Shown here: positions 1 to 7,289 of the stretch, one piece after another
How the letters are laid out: every line of letters starts with the position of its first letter
Position numbering within the stretch: position 1 is the stretch's first letter
Notes under the pieces: model-generated
The model's database searches: none
The model's input: only the letters and a program-made list of their open reading frames with translations
What the model was told of the DNA's origin: nothing
Translations under genes and position numbers: made by a program
Source: an uncultured Nitrospira sp.
GTDB taxonomy: Bacteria > Nitrospirota > Nitrospiria > Nitrospirales > Nitrospiraceae
Length of the DNA: 43,162 bases
Assembly (NCBI GenBank): GCA_902500705.1
Contig: CABVRR010000013.1
Coordinates: 8,042-51,203, forward strand
Reading direction: 5' to 3'

Positions 1-353
1 TACGGCAGAGCGCCCACGGGATTCCGATCGATCAACATCACCCCGGACAACAACCCGGCGCGCTTGGCCCACAGCGTGGAGGGGAATCCCTCCATCACCT
101 TTCGGAGACGCTCTAACTTGAGCGCCGCAACTTGATCTTTCGTCAACGCGTGCCCCAATCGCTCCTTGGGCCAGACGGCCGCTGCAAAACAAGCCTCCGC
201 AGTCAAACAGTCATTGACGATGGATTGTTCGGACGTCTCCACTTGCGCTGAATATCCATCGCTCGAACACAATGCTCCGAGCACGAGCGCCAGGCCGGAC
301 GCGACCGCGAATCCTCGGCCACCGAGGGAACGAGACTTGTCAAAATTTTTCAT
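1..353 (-). CDS. Exported protein, N-terminal part only (possibly a lytic transglycosylase)
   Basis: The reading frame opens with an ATG at 353 and stays open to the left edge, so only about 117 residues are visible and the C-terminus is outside the window. The start has a GGAAAGG-like ribosome site and a perfect TATAAT box further upstream. The protein begins with a basic stretch and a hydrophobic segment (about residues 14-30) followed by small residues, as in a signal peptide, so it should be exported. The visible mature part holds a Cys pair and helical sequence ending in a WAKRAGLLSG-like stretch, which resembles the helical superhelix at the start of Slt-type soluble lytic transglycosylases. 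The catalytic domain is not visible, so the function is a guess. It is divergent from rlmN. Confidence 0.6.
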   Translation of the reverse strand, partial: MKNFDKSRSLGGRGFAVASGLALVLGALCSSDGYSAQVETSEQSIVNDCLTAEACFAAAVWPKERLGHALTKDQVAALKLERLRKVMEGFPSTLWAKRAGLLSGVMLIDRNPVGALP

Positions 354-381
354 GACGGCCTTTCCATACTCACTCGCGTTT

Positions 382-410
382 ATTATATACAGAGCCATCG
401 GCAATGAAAG
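382..410 (-). promoter_or_regulatory. Probable sigma-70 promoter of the leftmost exported protein
   Basis: On the minus strand there is a perfect TATAAT at 387-382. A weak -35 (CTTTCA, 410-405) stands 17 bp away. Transcription would begin near 375, leaving about 20 nt before the ATG at 353. Only the -10 is convincing. The same AT-rich patch may also serve rlmN on the other strand. Confidence 0.4.
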
Positions 411-499
411 AAGTTTCGGGACCCGATCATGGGTACAATGGGTACAGTCGTATGCGCCATGACAGTCGCTATGGTAGGCTGCTGGCTGGTGAACATCAT

Positions 500-1600
500 A
501 TGACTGACGTGCCTACACCACCTTCCGATGCCGCGACGCTCCTCTTGGGGTTCACCGAGCCCCAACTGGTGAAGTTTGCCCGCACGCAGGGTTGGCCGGA
601 TTATCGCGCCACGCAAATCTTGCGTTGGCTCTATCAACGTCGCGTACGAACCATCACCGAGATGACCGATCTGCCCATGCGTGATCGATCGGTGCTGTCC
701 CGATCTGCCGCCGTCGGGCGATCGGCCGATGTGACGGTCTTATCGTCCCAGGATGAAACCCGTAAATTACTGTTGACGCTCGACGACGGACTGACGATCG
801 AGGCGGTTCTGATACCGGATGACAAACGACTGACACTCTGCATCTCCACCCAGGTGGGATGTATGCTGGATTGTCGTTTCTGTTTGACCGGCAGGATGGG
901 GCTGAAACGCAACCTCAAGCTGCACGAAATCAGCGATCAGATCCTGACCGCTCAAGACATCCTCAGTCCCGAAGAACACATGACCAACCTCGTGTTTATG
1001 GGAATGGGGGAACCTCTGGCCAATTTGGACGTGCTCAAGTCGGTGATCACCGTCTTGACCAACAAAACGTGGGGGCTTGGTTGGTCGCGTCGACGCATCA
1101 CTGTTTCGACGGCGGGGCTGGCATCTCGCTTACCAGAGGTCGCCGCACTCGGAGTCAATCTTGCCGTTTCTCTCAACGCCACCACCCAAGAGCAGCGACA
1201 CGCGCTCATGCCTGCCGCAAATGAGATCGCCTCACTGACATCGCTCTTGGCTGCGTGCCGACGCTATCCACTCACGTCTCACCAGCGACTGACCTTTGAA
1301 TACGTCTTGCTCGCCGGAGTCAACGATTCGATCCAGGATGCCCATCGCCTCGTGCGATTGGTGAGGGGTATACGGTGCAAGATCAATCTCATTCCGTTCA
1401 ACGAGTTTCCGAGCAGCGATTTTCGTCGTCCGTCTGAACAGGCGGTCCTCCGCTTCCAATCGACGCTCCGCAATACCGGCCTCGATGCATTCGTCCGTAA
1501 GAGCCGAGGACGAGATGTGTTCGGGGCGTGCGGACAATTAGGAGAGCTCAGTGACGACCACGCTGCCGTTACCTTGACACCCATTGAATCGCGTTGCTAG
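500..1600 (+). CDS. rlmN: Dual-specificity 23S rRNA/tRNA adenine-C2 methyltransferase RlmN
   Basis: This is a radical-SAM enzyme that methylates C2 of A2503 in 23S rRNA and A37 in some tRNAs. The cluster motif CxxxCxxC is at Cys121, Cys125 and Cys128 (CMLDCRFC). It is preceded by the second-site Cys114 in LCISTQVGC, and followed near the C-terminus by the methyl-carrying cysteine in DVFGACGQL. These features separate RlmN from most other radical-SAM proteins. From the ATG at 500 the protein is 366 residues, the normal family length. The frame is open upstream to 404 with other possible starts, but those would add an unusual basic leader. The ribosome site is weak. It is the first gene of a plus-strand run with the M16 peptidases and larE. 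Confidence 0.93.
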   Translation: MTDVPTPPSDAATLLLGFTEPQLVKFARTQGWPDYRATQILRWLYQRRVRTITEMTDLPMRDRSVLSRSAAVGRSADVTVLSSQDETRKLLLTLDDGLTIEAVLIPDDKRLTLCISTQVGCMLDCRFCLTGRMGLKRNLKLHEISDQILTAQDILSPEEHMTNLVFMGMGEPLANLDVLKSVITVLTNKTWGLGWSRRRITVSTAGLASRLPEVAALGVNLAVSLNATTQEQRHALMPAANEIASLTSLLAACRRYPLTSHQRLTFEYVLLAGVNDSIQDAHRLVRLVRGIRCKINLIPFNEFPSSDFRRPSEQAVLRFQSTLRNTGLDAFVRKSRGRDVFGACGQLGELSDDHAAVTLTPIESRC

Positions 1601-1601
1601 C

Positions 1602-3014
1602 ATGGTTAATTCTATTAACATCATGAGTACATCGTTTATCACCCACCCTTGGCGGTCCTGCTTTTTGGGAGCGCTGCTGCTCTTCGGCTACACCTCGACA
1701 TCGATGGGAGCAGAGCCGAACGAATACATTCTCTCAAACGGCATGAAAGTGCTTTTGGTCGAGGTTCCTAAAGCGCCGGTCGCCACGGTGCAGGTCTGGT
1801 ACAAAGTCGGCTCTCGAAACGAAGTGATGGGTCGAGCCGGACTCTCGCACATGCTTGAGCATATGATGTTCAAGGGCACGACCAGATATCCAAAAGGCTC
1901 GTTTTCCCGTATCGTTCGCAAGAACGGCGGGATCGATAACGCGTTTACCAGTCAGGACTTTACGGCCTATTTCGAGAATGTGGCGGCGGATCGCGTCGGA
2001 TTGGCCCTGGAGCTGGAAGCAGATCGCATGCAGGGCCTCACCCTCGACAACGGGGAATTCCAGACCGAGCGCGAGGTCGTGAAGGAAGAACGACGACTCC
2101 GATCCGAGGATGACCCACAAGGCGCCTTAGTTGAAGCGCTGTTTGCCCAAGCCTACATGAGTCATCCCTATCACTGGCCGGTGATCGGCTGGTTTGCCGA
2201 CCTGGATGCCATGTCGCTTGAAGACCTCCAACGCCACTACGATACCTTCTATTCTCCCAACAATGCGACGCTGGTCGTCGTAGGTGATATTAAAGCCGAG
2301 GCCTTACTCCCGACGATCAAACATCTCTTTGAGCCGATTCCGCGCGGCCCCTCACCGAAACAAACACTGACGCCCGAACCGGAACAACGAGGCGAGCGCC
2401 GATTTTTTCTGAAGCGCGACGCGCAAGTGCCGTTCGTCATGATGGGGTTTCGTGTCCCCAATTATTCGAGCGAGGATTCGTATGCCCTTGATATCCTGGA
2501 ATCGATCCTGTCGAATGGGAAAAGCTCCAGGCTGTACCAGAGCTTGGTCTATGACCAGAAAAATTCATTGGCGGTAGGAGCCGAGTACAGTGTGATGCAG
2601 ACAGACCCCGGTCTCTTTTATTTCTACTCACTGGTGAACCCGAGTGCCAAAGTCGAAGCGGTCGAAGAAGCCCTGCAACGCGAGATCGTGCGACTTCAGA
2701 CCGAACCACCGTCCGACCAGGAGCTGCAGCGAGCCAAGAACCAAGTGGAGGCGGCTCGCGTCTTCGAACAGGATTCGAATTTTCGCCATGCGATGTTGAT
2801 CGGGCAGGCGGAATCCATCGGTGCTGGCTGGCGACAGATCGACCAATTCGTCGAGCGTATTCGAGCCGTGACGGCAAAGGATATCCAACGAGTCGCCAAA
2901 CACTATCTCTCCCAAGATAATCGGACCATTGGAGTTCTCGTTCCATTGCCCCCCAAACCCTCCGATTCAAACTCGTCCGCGACTCACGAGGGAAAAGTAA
3001 CAACGAATCCATGA
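1602..3014 (+). CDS. M16 family zinc metallopeptidase, catalytic subunit
   Basis: This is a pitrilysin-type (M16B) peptidase, predicted to act in the periplasm on short or unfolded peptides. An N-terminal hydrophobic segment ending near SMGA suggests a Sec signal. The inverted zinc motif HxxEH is intact at His83, Glu86 and His87 (SHMLEHMMF), and a third ligand Glu lies about 75 residues later in a VVKEER stretch. The second half carries the usual inactive M16 fold. Its segment corresponding to the substrate-binding R/Y pair reads SSRLYQSLVYDQ and lacks the expected RDxxGLAY form. The start is uncertain: ATGs at 1602 and 1623 and a TTG at 1584 are all in frame, and none has a good ribosome site. 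The stop overlaps the next gene by 4 nt (ATGA), indicating coupled translation with its partner. Confidence 0.88.
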   Translation: MVNSINIMSTSFITHPWRSCFLGALLLFGYTSTSMGAEPNEYILSNGMKVLLVEVPKAPVATVQVWYKVGSRNEVMGRAGLSHMLEHMMFKGTTRYPKGSFSRIVRKNGGIDNAFTSQDFTAYFENVAADRVGLALELEADRMQGLTLDNGEFQTEREVVKEERRLRSEDDPQGALVEALFAQAYMSHPYHWPVIGWFADLDAMSLEDLQRHYDTFYSPNNATLVVVGDIKAEALLPTIKHLFEPIPRGPSPKQTLTPEPEQRGERRFFLKRDAQVPFVMMGFRVPNYSSEDSYALDILESILSNGKSSRLYQSLVYDQKNSLAVGAEYSVMQTDPGLFYFYSLVNPSAKVEAVEEALQREIVRLQTEPPSDQELQRAKNQVEAARVFEQDSNFRHAMLIGQAESIGAGWRQIDQFVERIRAVTAKDIQRVAKHYLSQDNRTIGVLVPLPPKPSDSNSSATHEGKVTTNP

Positions 3015-4408
3015 GTCACACACTGCGAGCGACAACACAGTCCTATCCCATGCTTCAATCCGTCAGGCCAGTGTCGGTGATTGGTCTGTTGAAAATGTTC
3101 TTGTTGGTCTCGTGCTTGCTCAGTGTCACGACGCCAGGGTATGCCGCAGATATCGCACCGATGCGACTCACGACCCCAAATGGCATGACAGTCCTTGTCC
3201 TGGAGCAGCATTTCCTTCCCATCGTTGAGATCCATGCGCTGATCAAAGCTGGTTCCGCGCAGGACCCGTCCGAAAAGGCGGGGGTGGCAAATCTGGTCGC
3301 GAGCCTCCTGGACGAAGGCACAACAACAAGGTCCTCGAAACAACTGGCCGAGCAGATTGATTTTGTCGGTGGCTCTCTAGGAGCCCATGCCAGCGAAGAC
3401 TTCACGACCGCTTCAGCGCGCATCCTTAAAAAAGATATCGACCTCGGCTTCACGCTGCTCGCCGATATCCTACAGCACCCGGCCTTTCCCAAGCAGGAAT
3501 TTGAACGGGTCCGCGCACAAATCCTTGGCGAAATCATCAGTGATAATGACGATCCCGGGCACGTGTCCATGAAAGCGTTCAATCAATTGATCTTCGCCAA
3601 CCATCCGTATCGTTGGCCGGTGAACGGGACGGAAGAGTCGGTCAACAAGATCACCTTGGCGGATGTCCAAAGTTTCTATTCGAAAGAATACATTCCCAAC
3701 CAAGTCATTCTGACGATCGTCGGGGACGTAACCGTGGAACAAGCCACCGCGCTTGTTCAGACGCATTTTGGCTCTTGGAAAAAGGGGGCTGTGCAATCCC
3801 GTGTCACAAAGAAACCAACTACCATTGATAGAAAAATCACACAGTTCATCGAAAAGGATCTGACACAATCGACTATTGTGATCGGCCATTCTGGGATTAG
3901 TCGAACCAACCCAGACTTTTATGCCGTCACCGTCATGAATCACGTGCTGGGAGCCGGTGGATTTTCCTCGCGCCTCATGGATTCCATTCGAGACAAACAG
4001 GGGCTTGCGTACGGGATTACGAGCCATTACGATGCCAGAGCGATGCCGGGCTCGTTCTGGATCAACCTCCAGACTCGCACCGAAGCCACCAACCAGGCGA
4101 TCAGCGGGGTTCTCGCCGAGGTCAAAGCAATACGAGAAGCCCCCGTCAGCGATCAGGAACTGGCCGACGCCAAAGCCTTCTTAATGGGAAGCTTTCCCTT
4201 GCGGCTGGACTCCACGGCAAAATTGGCGCAGGTCCTGGCGCAGGTTGAGTTTTTTGGGCTGGGCTTTGACTATTTTACGCAATACCCAAAGTGGATCGAA
4301 CGTGTCACGAAAGAAGATGTGCTGCGCGTGGCAAAACACTATCTGGACCCTCAACGCTACGCGCTCGTTGTGGTCGGCAACATCGTGAAAGCAAAAATTC
4401 GTCAGTAG
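3011..4408 (+). CDS. M16 family peptidase-like protein, non-catalytic partner subunit
   Basis: This is an M16 fold of 465 residues with an N-terminal hydrophobic signal-like segment (about residues 22-46). At the place of the zinc motif the sequence is GVANLVASLLDEG, so His, Glu and His of HxxEH are replaced by Asn94, Ala97 and Ser98, and it cannot be a zinc peptidase by itself. The C-terminal half has the conserved SSRLMDSIRDKQGLAYGI stretch with the Arg and Tyr that bind the substrate C-terminus in known heterodimeric M16B enzymes. The 4-nt overlap with the preceding HxxEH-bearing gene fits a two-subunit enzyme in which one chain supplies zinc chemistry and the other substrate binding. The stop is 4 nt before the larE start. 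Confidence 0.87.
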   Translation: MSHTLRATTQSYPMLQSVRPVSVIGLLKMFLLVSCLLSVTTPGYAADIAPMRLTTPNGMTVLVLEQHFLPIVEIHALIKAGSAQDPSEKAGVANLVASLLDEGTTTRSSKQLAEQIDFVGGSLGAHASEDFTTASARILKKDIDLGFTLLADILQHPAFPKQEFERVRAQILGEIISDNDDPGHVSMKAFNQLIFANHPYRWPVNGTEESVNKITLADVQSFYSKEYIPNQVILTIVGDVTVEQATALVQTHFGSWKKGAVQSRVTKKPTTIDRKITQFIEKDLTQSTIVIGHSGISRTNPDFYAVTVMNHVLGAGGFSSRLMDSIRDKQGLAYGITSHYDARAMPGSFWINLQTRTEATNQAISGVLAEVKAIREAPVSDQELADAKAFLMGSFPLRLDSTAKLAQVLAQVEFFGLGFDYFTQYPKWIERVTKEDVLRVAKHYLDPQRYALVVVGNIVKAKIRQ

Positions 4409-4412
4409 TCTC

Positions 4413-5237
4413 ATGACCGAACAGACCATGTCATCGTCTTCACTTCACAACAAGCTTGAACGGCTCCGAACCCTGTTGACGGAAATGGGATCAGTCGTGG
4501 TGGCCTATTCTGGGGGGATCGACAGCACCTTCGTGCTCAAGGTGGCCCATGACCAGCTCCATGAGCAGGCAGTCGGCATCACGGCGATTTCACCGACCTT
4601 TCCATCGCTTGAGCTGGAAGCTGCCGAACGGGTCGCGCAAGAGATCGGCGCCCGCCATGAAACCGTACACACGGATCAGCTGACCATCGACGACTTCGTT
4701 AAGAATGACGCCGCCCGTTGTTTTCACTGCAAGACCGACTTGTACCAACTTCTTGGGAGTGTGCGGCAATCACGGACTGTCGCCTATGTCGTAGATGGAA
4801 CCAACCTGGACGACCTGGGTGATGATCGCCCCGGAATCAAAGCCGCTCGAGAATGGGGCGTACGCAGTCCGCTTGTTGAAGCGGAACTGTCGAAATCCGA
4901 TATCCGTGTCCTTGCCAAGGAGCTTGGACTTTCAAATTGGGATAAGCCGGCCGCAGCTTGTCTTTCATCGAGAATCCCGCGCGGGATCCCGATTACACTG
5001 GAACGACTCACCCGTGTTGAAGAGGCAGAAGCCCTGCTCCAACGGGAAGGACTACATCATTTTCGAGTTCGAAATCATGGGGAAATTGCACGGATTGAAG
5101 TGGCAAAGGAAGAGTTGTCTTTGCTCATCGAACCTGGACGTTCAGCAAGAATCAGCACTGCTCTGAAAGCGCTGGGGTTCAAATTCGTGACGGTGGATCT
5201 GGAAGGATATCGACCGGGTGGAGTCACGCTGAGCTGA
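4413..5237 (+). CDS. larE: LarE-family ATP-dependent sulfur transferase (PP-loop)
   Basis: LarE adenylates and thiolates pyridinium-3,5-biscarboxylate mononucleotide during synthesis of the nickel-pincer cofactor. The PP-loop SGGIDS is at residues 33-38, and the family-typical RCFHCK (Cys103, Cys106) and AACLSSRIPRG (Cys183) are both present. Lactobacillus LarE uses a single sacrificial cysteine matching Cys183. Having all three matches the variant that binds a [4Fe-4S] cluster and passes on sulfur catalytically. The length of 274 residues is normal. No larB, larC or larA is in the window, so the pathway cannot be confirmed here. It is the last gene of the rlmN-M16 run, and its stop codon lies inside an inverted repeat shared with the convergent atpF. 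Confidence 0.86.
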   Translation: MTEQTMSSSSLHNKLERLRTLLTEMGSVVVAYSGGIDSTFVLKVAHDQLHEQAVGITAISPTFPSLELEAAERVAQEIGARHETVHTDQLTIDDFVKNDAARCFHCKTDLYQLLGSVRQSRTVAYVVDGTNLDDLGDDRPGIKAAREWGVRSPLVEAELSKSDIRVLAKELGLSNWDKPAAACLSSRIPRGIPITLERLTRVEEAEALLQREGLHHFRVRNHGEIARIEVAKEELSLLIEPGRSARISTALKALGFKFVTVDLEGYRPGGVTLS

Positions 5238-5243
5238 CTCCAC
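5218..5243. terminator. Inverted repeat between convergent larE and atpF
   Basis: A perfect 9-bp stem (GTGGAGTCA, 5218-5226, with TGACTCCAC, 5235-5243) encloses an 8-nt loop. The larE stop codon sits in the right arm. It lies between converging genes only 23 nt apart and could act in both directions. There is no T-run on either side, so classical Rho-independent termination is not established. Confidence 0.45.
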
Positions 5244-5260
5244 CTGAAGACCACGCTATG

Positions 5261-5767
5261 TCAGTGTGAATGCGATTTTGACAAGGCCTCGAGCGCTTCA
5301 TCTGCAAACTTTTTATGATCAGCCTCTGACAAGCTTCGCTGAACGACTTTTTCCGCCACCATCAACGCGAGTTCCGTCGTCTGGGTCCTGATATCCTGCA
5401 ATGCTTTGCGTCGCTCTTGCTCGATCTGACGCGTCGCATCACCCCTGATACGCTCTGCCTCCGCAGTCAATCGTTGCTCATTTTCTTCGAGCAACCGTTG
5501 AGCACGTTCCTTGGCCGCAGCAAGGATCGCTTCCGCTTCCTTCCCTGCCGCATTGAGCTTGGCCTCATAGTCCTTGAGCCGTCGCTCGGCTTCAGACCGG
5601 TGCTGCTCGGCCTGATCGAGACTATCTTTGATCTTCTTTTCACGCTCTTCCAACGCGCTCAAAATCCCGGGGAACGCGTACTTGTAGAGGACGAACAAGA
5701 GAATCCCGAACGAGATGACTTCCCAGAAAATCAACGAAGAAAAAAAATCAGATTCAAACTGTGGCAT
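5261..5767 (-). CDS. atpF: ATP synthase Fo subunit b
   Basis: Subunit b forms the peripheral stalk linking membrane Fo to F1. It has one N-terminal membrane helix (about residues 7-27, FFSSLIFWEVISFGILLF) followed by a long charged, heptad-like coiled coil to the C-terminus. The start at 5767 gives 168 residues, the usual length; the open frame continues upstream to a TTG but adds only a non-family leader. It is the last gene of a four-gene Fo operon, 87 nt after atpE. No atpH or F1 genes follow, because larE converges on it. No second b' gene is present. Confidence 0.9.
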   Translation of the reverse strand: MPQFESDFFSSLIFWEVISFGILLFVLYKYAFPGILSALEEREKKIKDSLDQAEQHRSEAERRLKDYEAKLNAAGKEAEAILAAAKERAQRLLEENEQRLTAEAERIRGDATRQIEQERRKALQDIRTQTTELALMVAEKVVQRSLSEADHKKFADEALEALSKSHSH

Positions 5768-5854
5768 ACCTATTCTTCGTGAATCGCTACACGTCAATCG
5801 TTACGCCGAGCAAGACTTCTCGACGAACGACTAACGAATACCGGTTCGCGCTCC

Positions 5855-6085
5855 CTACTTCCGAAAGCCCATGATGATGAAAGCGATGACCAAGCCATAC
5901 AGCGCGATCGCTTCGACCAGCGCGAACCCGATCCACATGTACTTCGTGACGCGAGCTTCTGCTTCAGGCTGGCGTGCCACCACTTCAATCATCTTCCCGA
6001 AGATGTAGCCGATCCCCACTCCGGCCCCGGCAAATCCTGCCGCGGCACATCCCATACCGATCAACCCCGCTGCTGCTGAATCCAT
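5855..6085 (-). CDS. atpE: ATP synthase Fo subunit c (proteolipid ring)
   Basis: A 76-residue hairpin of two hydrophobic helices that oligomerises into the rotating c-ring. Helix 1 has the glycine-rich GAGVGIGYIFGK, the loop has the conserved ARQPEA, and helix 2 carries the ion-binding carboxylate Glu58 in FALVEAIALYG. In sodium-translocating rings a Gln sits in helix 1 where Ile25 is here, and a Ser or Thr follows the Glu where Ala is here. The ring is therefore predicted to be proton-coupled. It lies 36 nt after atpB. Confidence 0.94.
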   Translation of the reverse strand: MDSAAAGLIGMGCAAAGFAGAGVGIGYIFGKMIEVVARQPEAEARVTKYMWIGFALVEAIALYGLVIAFIIMGFRK

Positions 6086-6121
6086 TATGTCGTACTCCTC
6101 CCTTGTCTAAACCCGCATGCG

Positions 6122-6871
6122 CTAATGCGCGTGCTCCTCATGGCCATGCAAATGGAACGCGTCTCCCAAATAAACACACGTCAAGATCGTAAAAATATAG
6201 GCTTGAATGAATGCGATACCAAATTCTAAGAGATAGATCCCGATCGTAAACACAAAGGGCAACCACCCGATCAACAAGCCGCCCCCAATCGTGAGGCTGA
6301 ACAGAACCGCCAGCATCACGTGTCCGGCCGTCATATTGGCGAACAACCGAACGGCCAACGAAACAGGTCGTGCGATTTGGCTGATGATCTCGATCGGGAT
6401 CATCAAAGGCACCAACCATCCCGGCGTGCCAGGAGGGACAAGAATGCCGAGGAACTTGATCCCATGCAGCGAAAACCCAACAACCAAGCTGATACCATAT
6501 ATTAGGAAGGAGAACACCGCCGTCACAATGATCTGACTCGTTACGGTGTAGGTGCCAGGAATCAACCCGATATAATTGGAAAACAGAATAAAGACAAAGA
6601 TGGTGGCGACGAGCGGAAAAAACCGCATGCCGTCTTTTCCCATCGTCTCCATGATCATGTTGCGAATGAACTCCACCATCATCTCGGCCAGGCTCTGCAA
6701 CTTGCCGGGCACCAGTTTGCGCGACGATCCGGCCATCACCATGATCACCGACGCAACGGCGACAACGATCCACATGAAGACAACAGCCTTATTGATGGAA
6801 AAATCAAGGCCGCCGATTGAAATCGGGATCCAGCTGTGAAGTTCGAATTGATGGAGAGGACTTTCTTCCAT
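6122..6871 (-). CDS. atpB: ATP synthase Fo subunit a
   Basis: Subunit a is the membrane stator that provides the proton half-channels next to the c-ring. The 249-residue protein has five or six hydrophobic helices. The essential arginine of the family is Arg175 in ARPVSLAVRLFANMTAGH. The C-terminus is histidine-rich (HLHGHEEHAH), which is more decorated than usual and of unknown meaning. Start at 6871 (ATG). It is the second gene of the Fo operon, 15 nt after the atpZ-like gene. Confidence 0.94.
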   Translation of the reverse strand: MEESPLHQFELHSWIPISIGGLDFSINKAVVFMWIVVAVASVIMVMAGSSRKLVPGKLQSLAEMMVEFIRNMIMETMGKDGMRFFPLVATIFVFILFSNYIGLIPGTYTVTSQIIVTAVFSFLIYGISLVVGFSLHGIKFLGILVPPGTPGWLVPLMIPIEIISQIARPVSLAVRLFANMTAGHVMLAVLFSLTIGGGLLIGWLPFVFTIGIYLLEFGIAFIQAYIFTILTCVYLGDAFHLHGHEEHAH

Positions 6872-6886
6872 GACTACCCTTTACCC

Positions 6887-7126
6887 CTACTTATTCGCGT
6901 TGTCTGACTGGCCTTGCCACCGTTGAGCAAATCGATAGGCGCTCCTCATTCCGGCAGCCATACCGAAGATCAACCCGACGACGAGTCCCCACGGAGTTGT
7001 CCCGAAGAGGTACGTGTCGATGACCCATCCAAGCCCACCTCCGACAATCAGCGCAGCCAGCAGTTCCGTTCCAATACGAACGGCCTGACCGAGCCCCGCG
7101 TATAAGGGATCTTGTGGAGGGGGCAT
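6887..7126 (-). CDS. AtpZ/AtpI-like Fo assembly protein
   Basis: A 79-residue protein with two membrane helices (about residues 20-38 and 46-62) separated by a short loop. It shows the glycine-rich GGGLGWVIDTYLFGTTPW and the GLIFGMAAG stretch typical of the AtpZ/AtpI group. These proteins are encoded in front of atpB in many bacteria and are linked to c-ring assembly or Mg/Ca transport. The ATG at 7126 is chosen; a competing ATG at 7137 is in another frame. Its position as first gene of the Fo operon supports the call. AtpZ and AtpI are not separable here. Confidence 0.78.
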   Translation of the reverse strand: MPPPQDPLYAGLGQAVRIGTELLAALIVGGGLGWVIDTYLFGTTPWGLVVGLIFGMAAGMRSAYRFAQRWQGQSDNANK

Positions 7127-7289
7127 CCCAATCCCATGGAAGGCACGAGCACGTAAGCAAAATCTTGCCCCTGATGGGTTTGCAATTTAAGCAAAACCAT
7201 CCTTGGAATGTCAAGCGGTTAGAGGCCTATGCGCGCAGAAATCGCTGCGGTATAGTGATCGCTCATTTGTGTTGCAACGCAGACTGACT

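Noticed and set aside
166..462. Plus-strand frame of 98 codons opposite the leftmost gene
   Set aside because: It lies antisense to the partial exported protein, which has a signal peptide, a ribosome site and a promoter; the plus frame has none.
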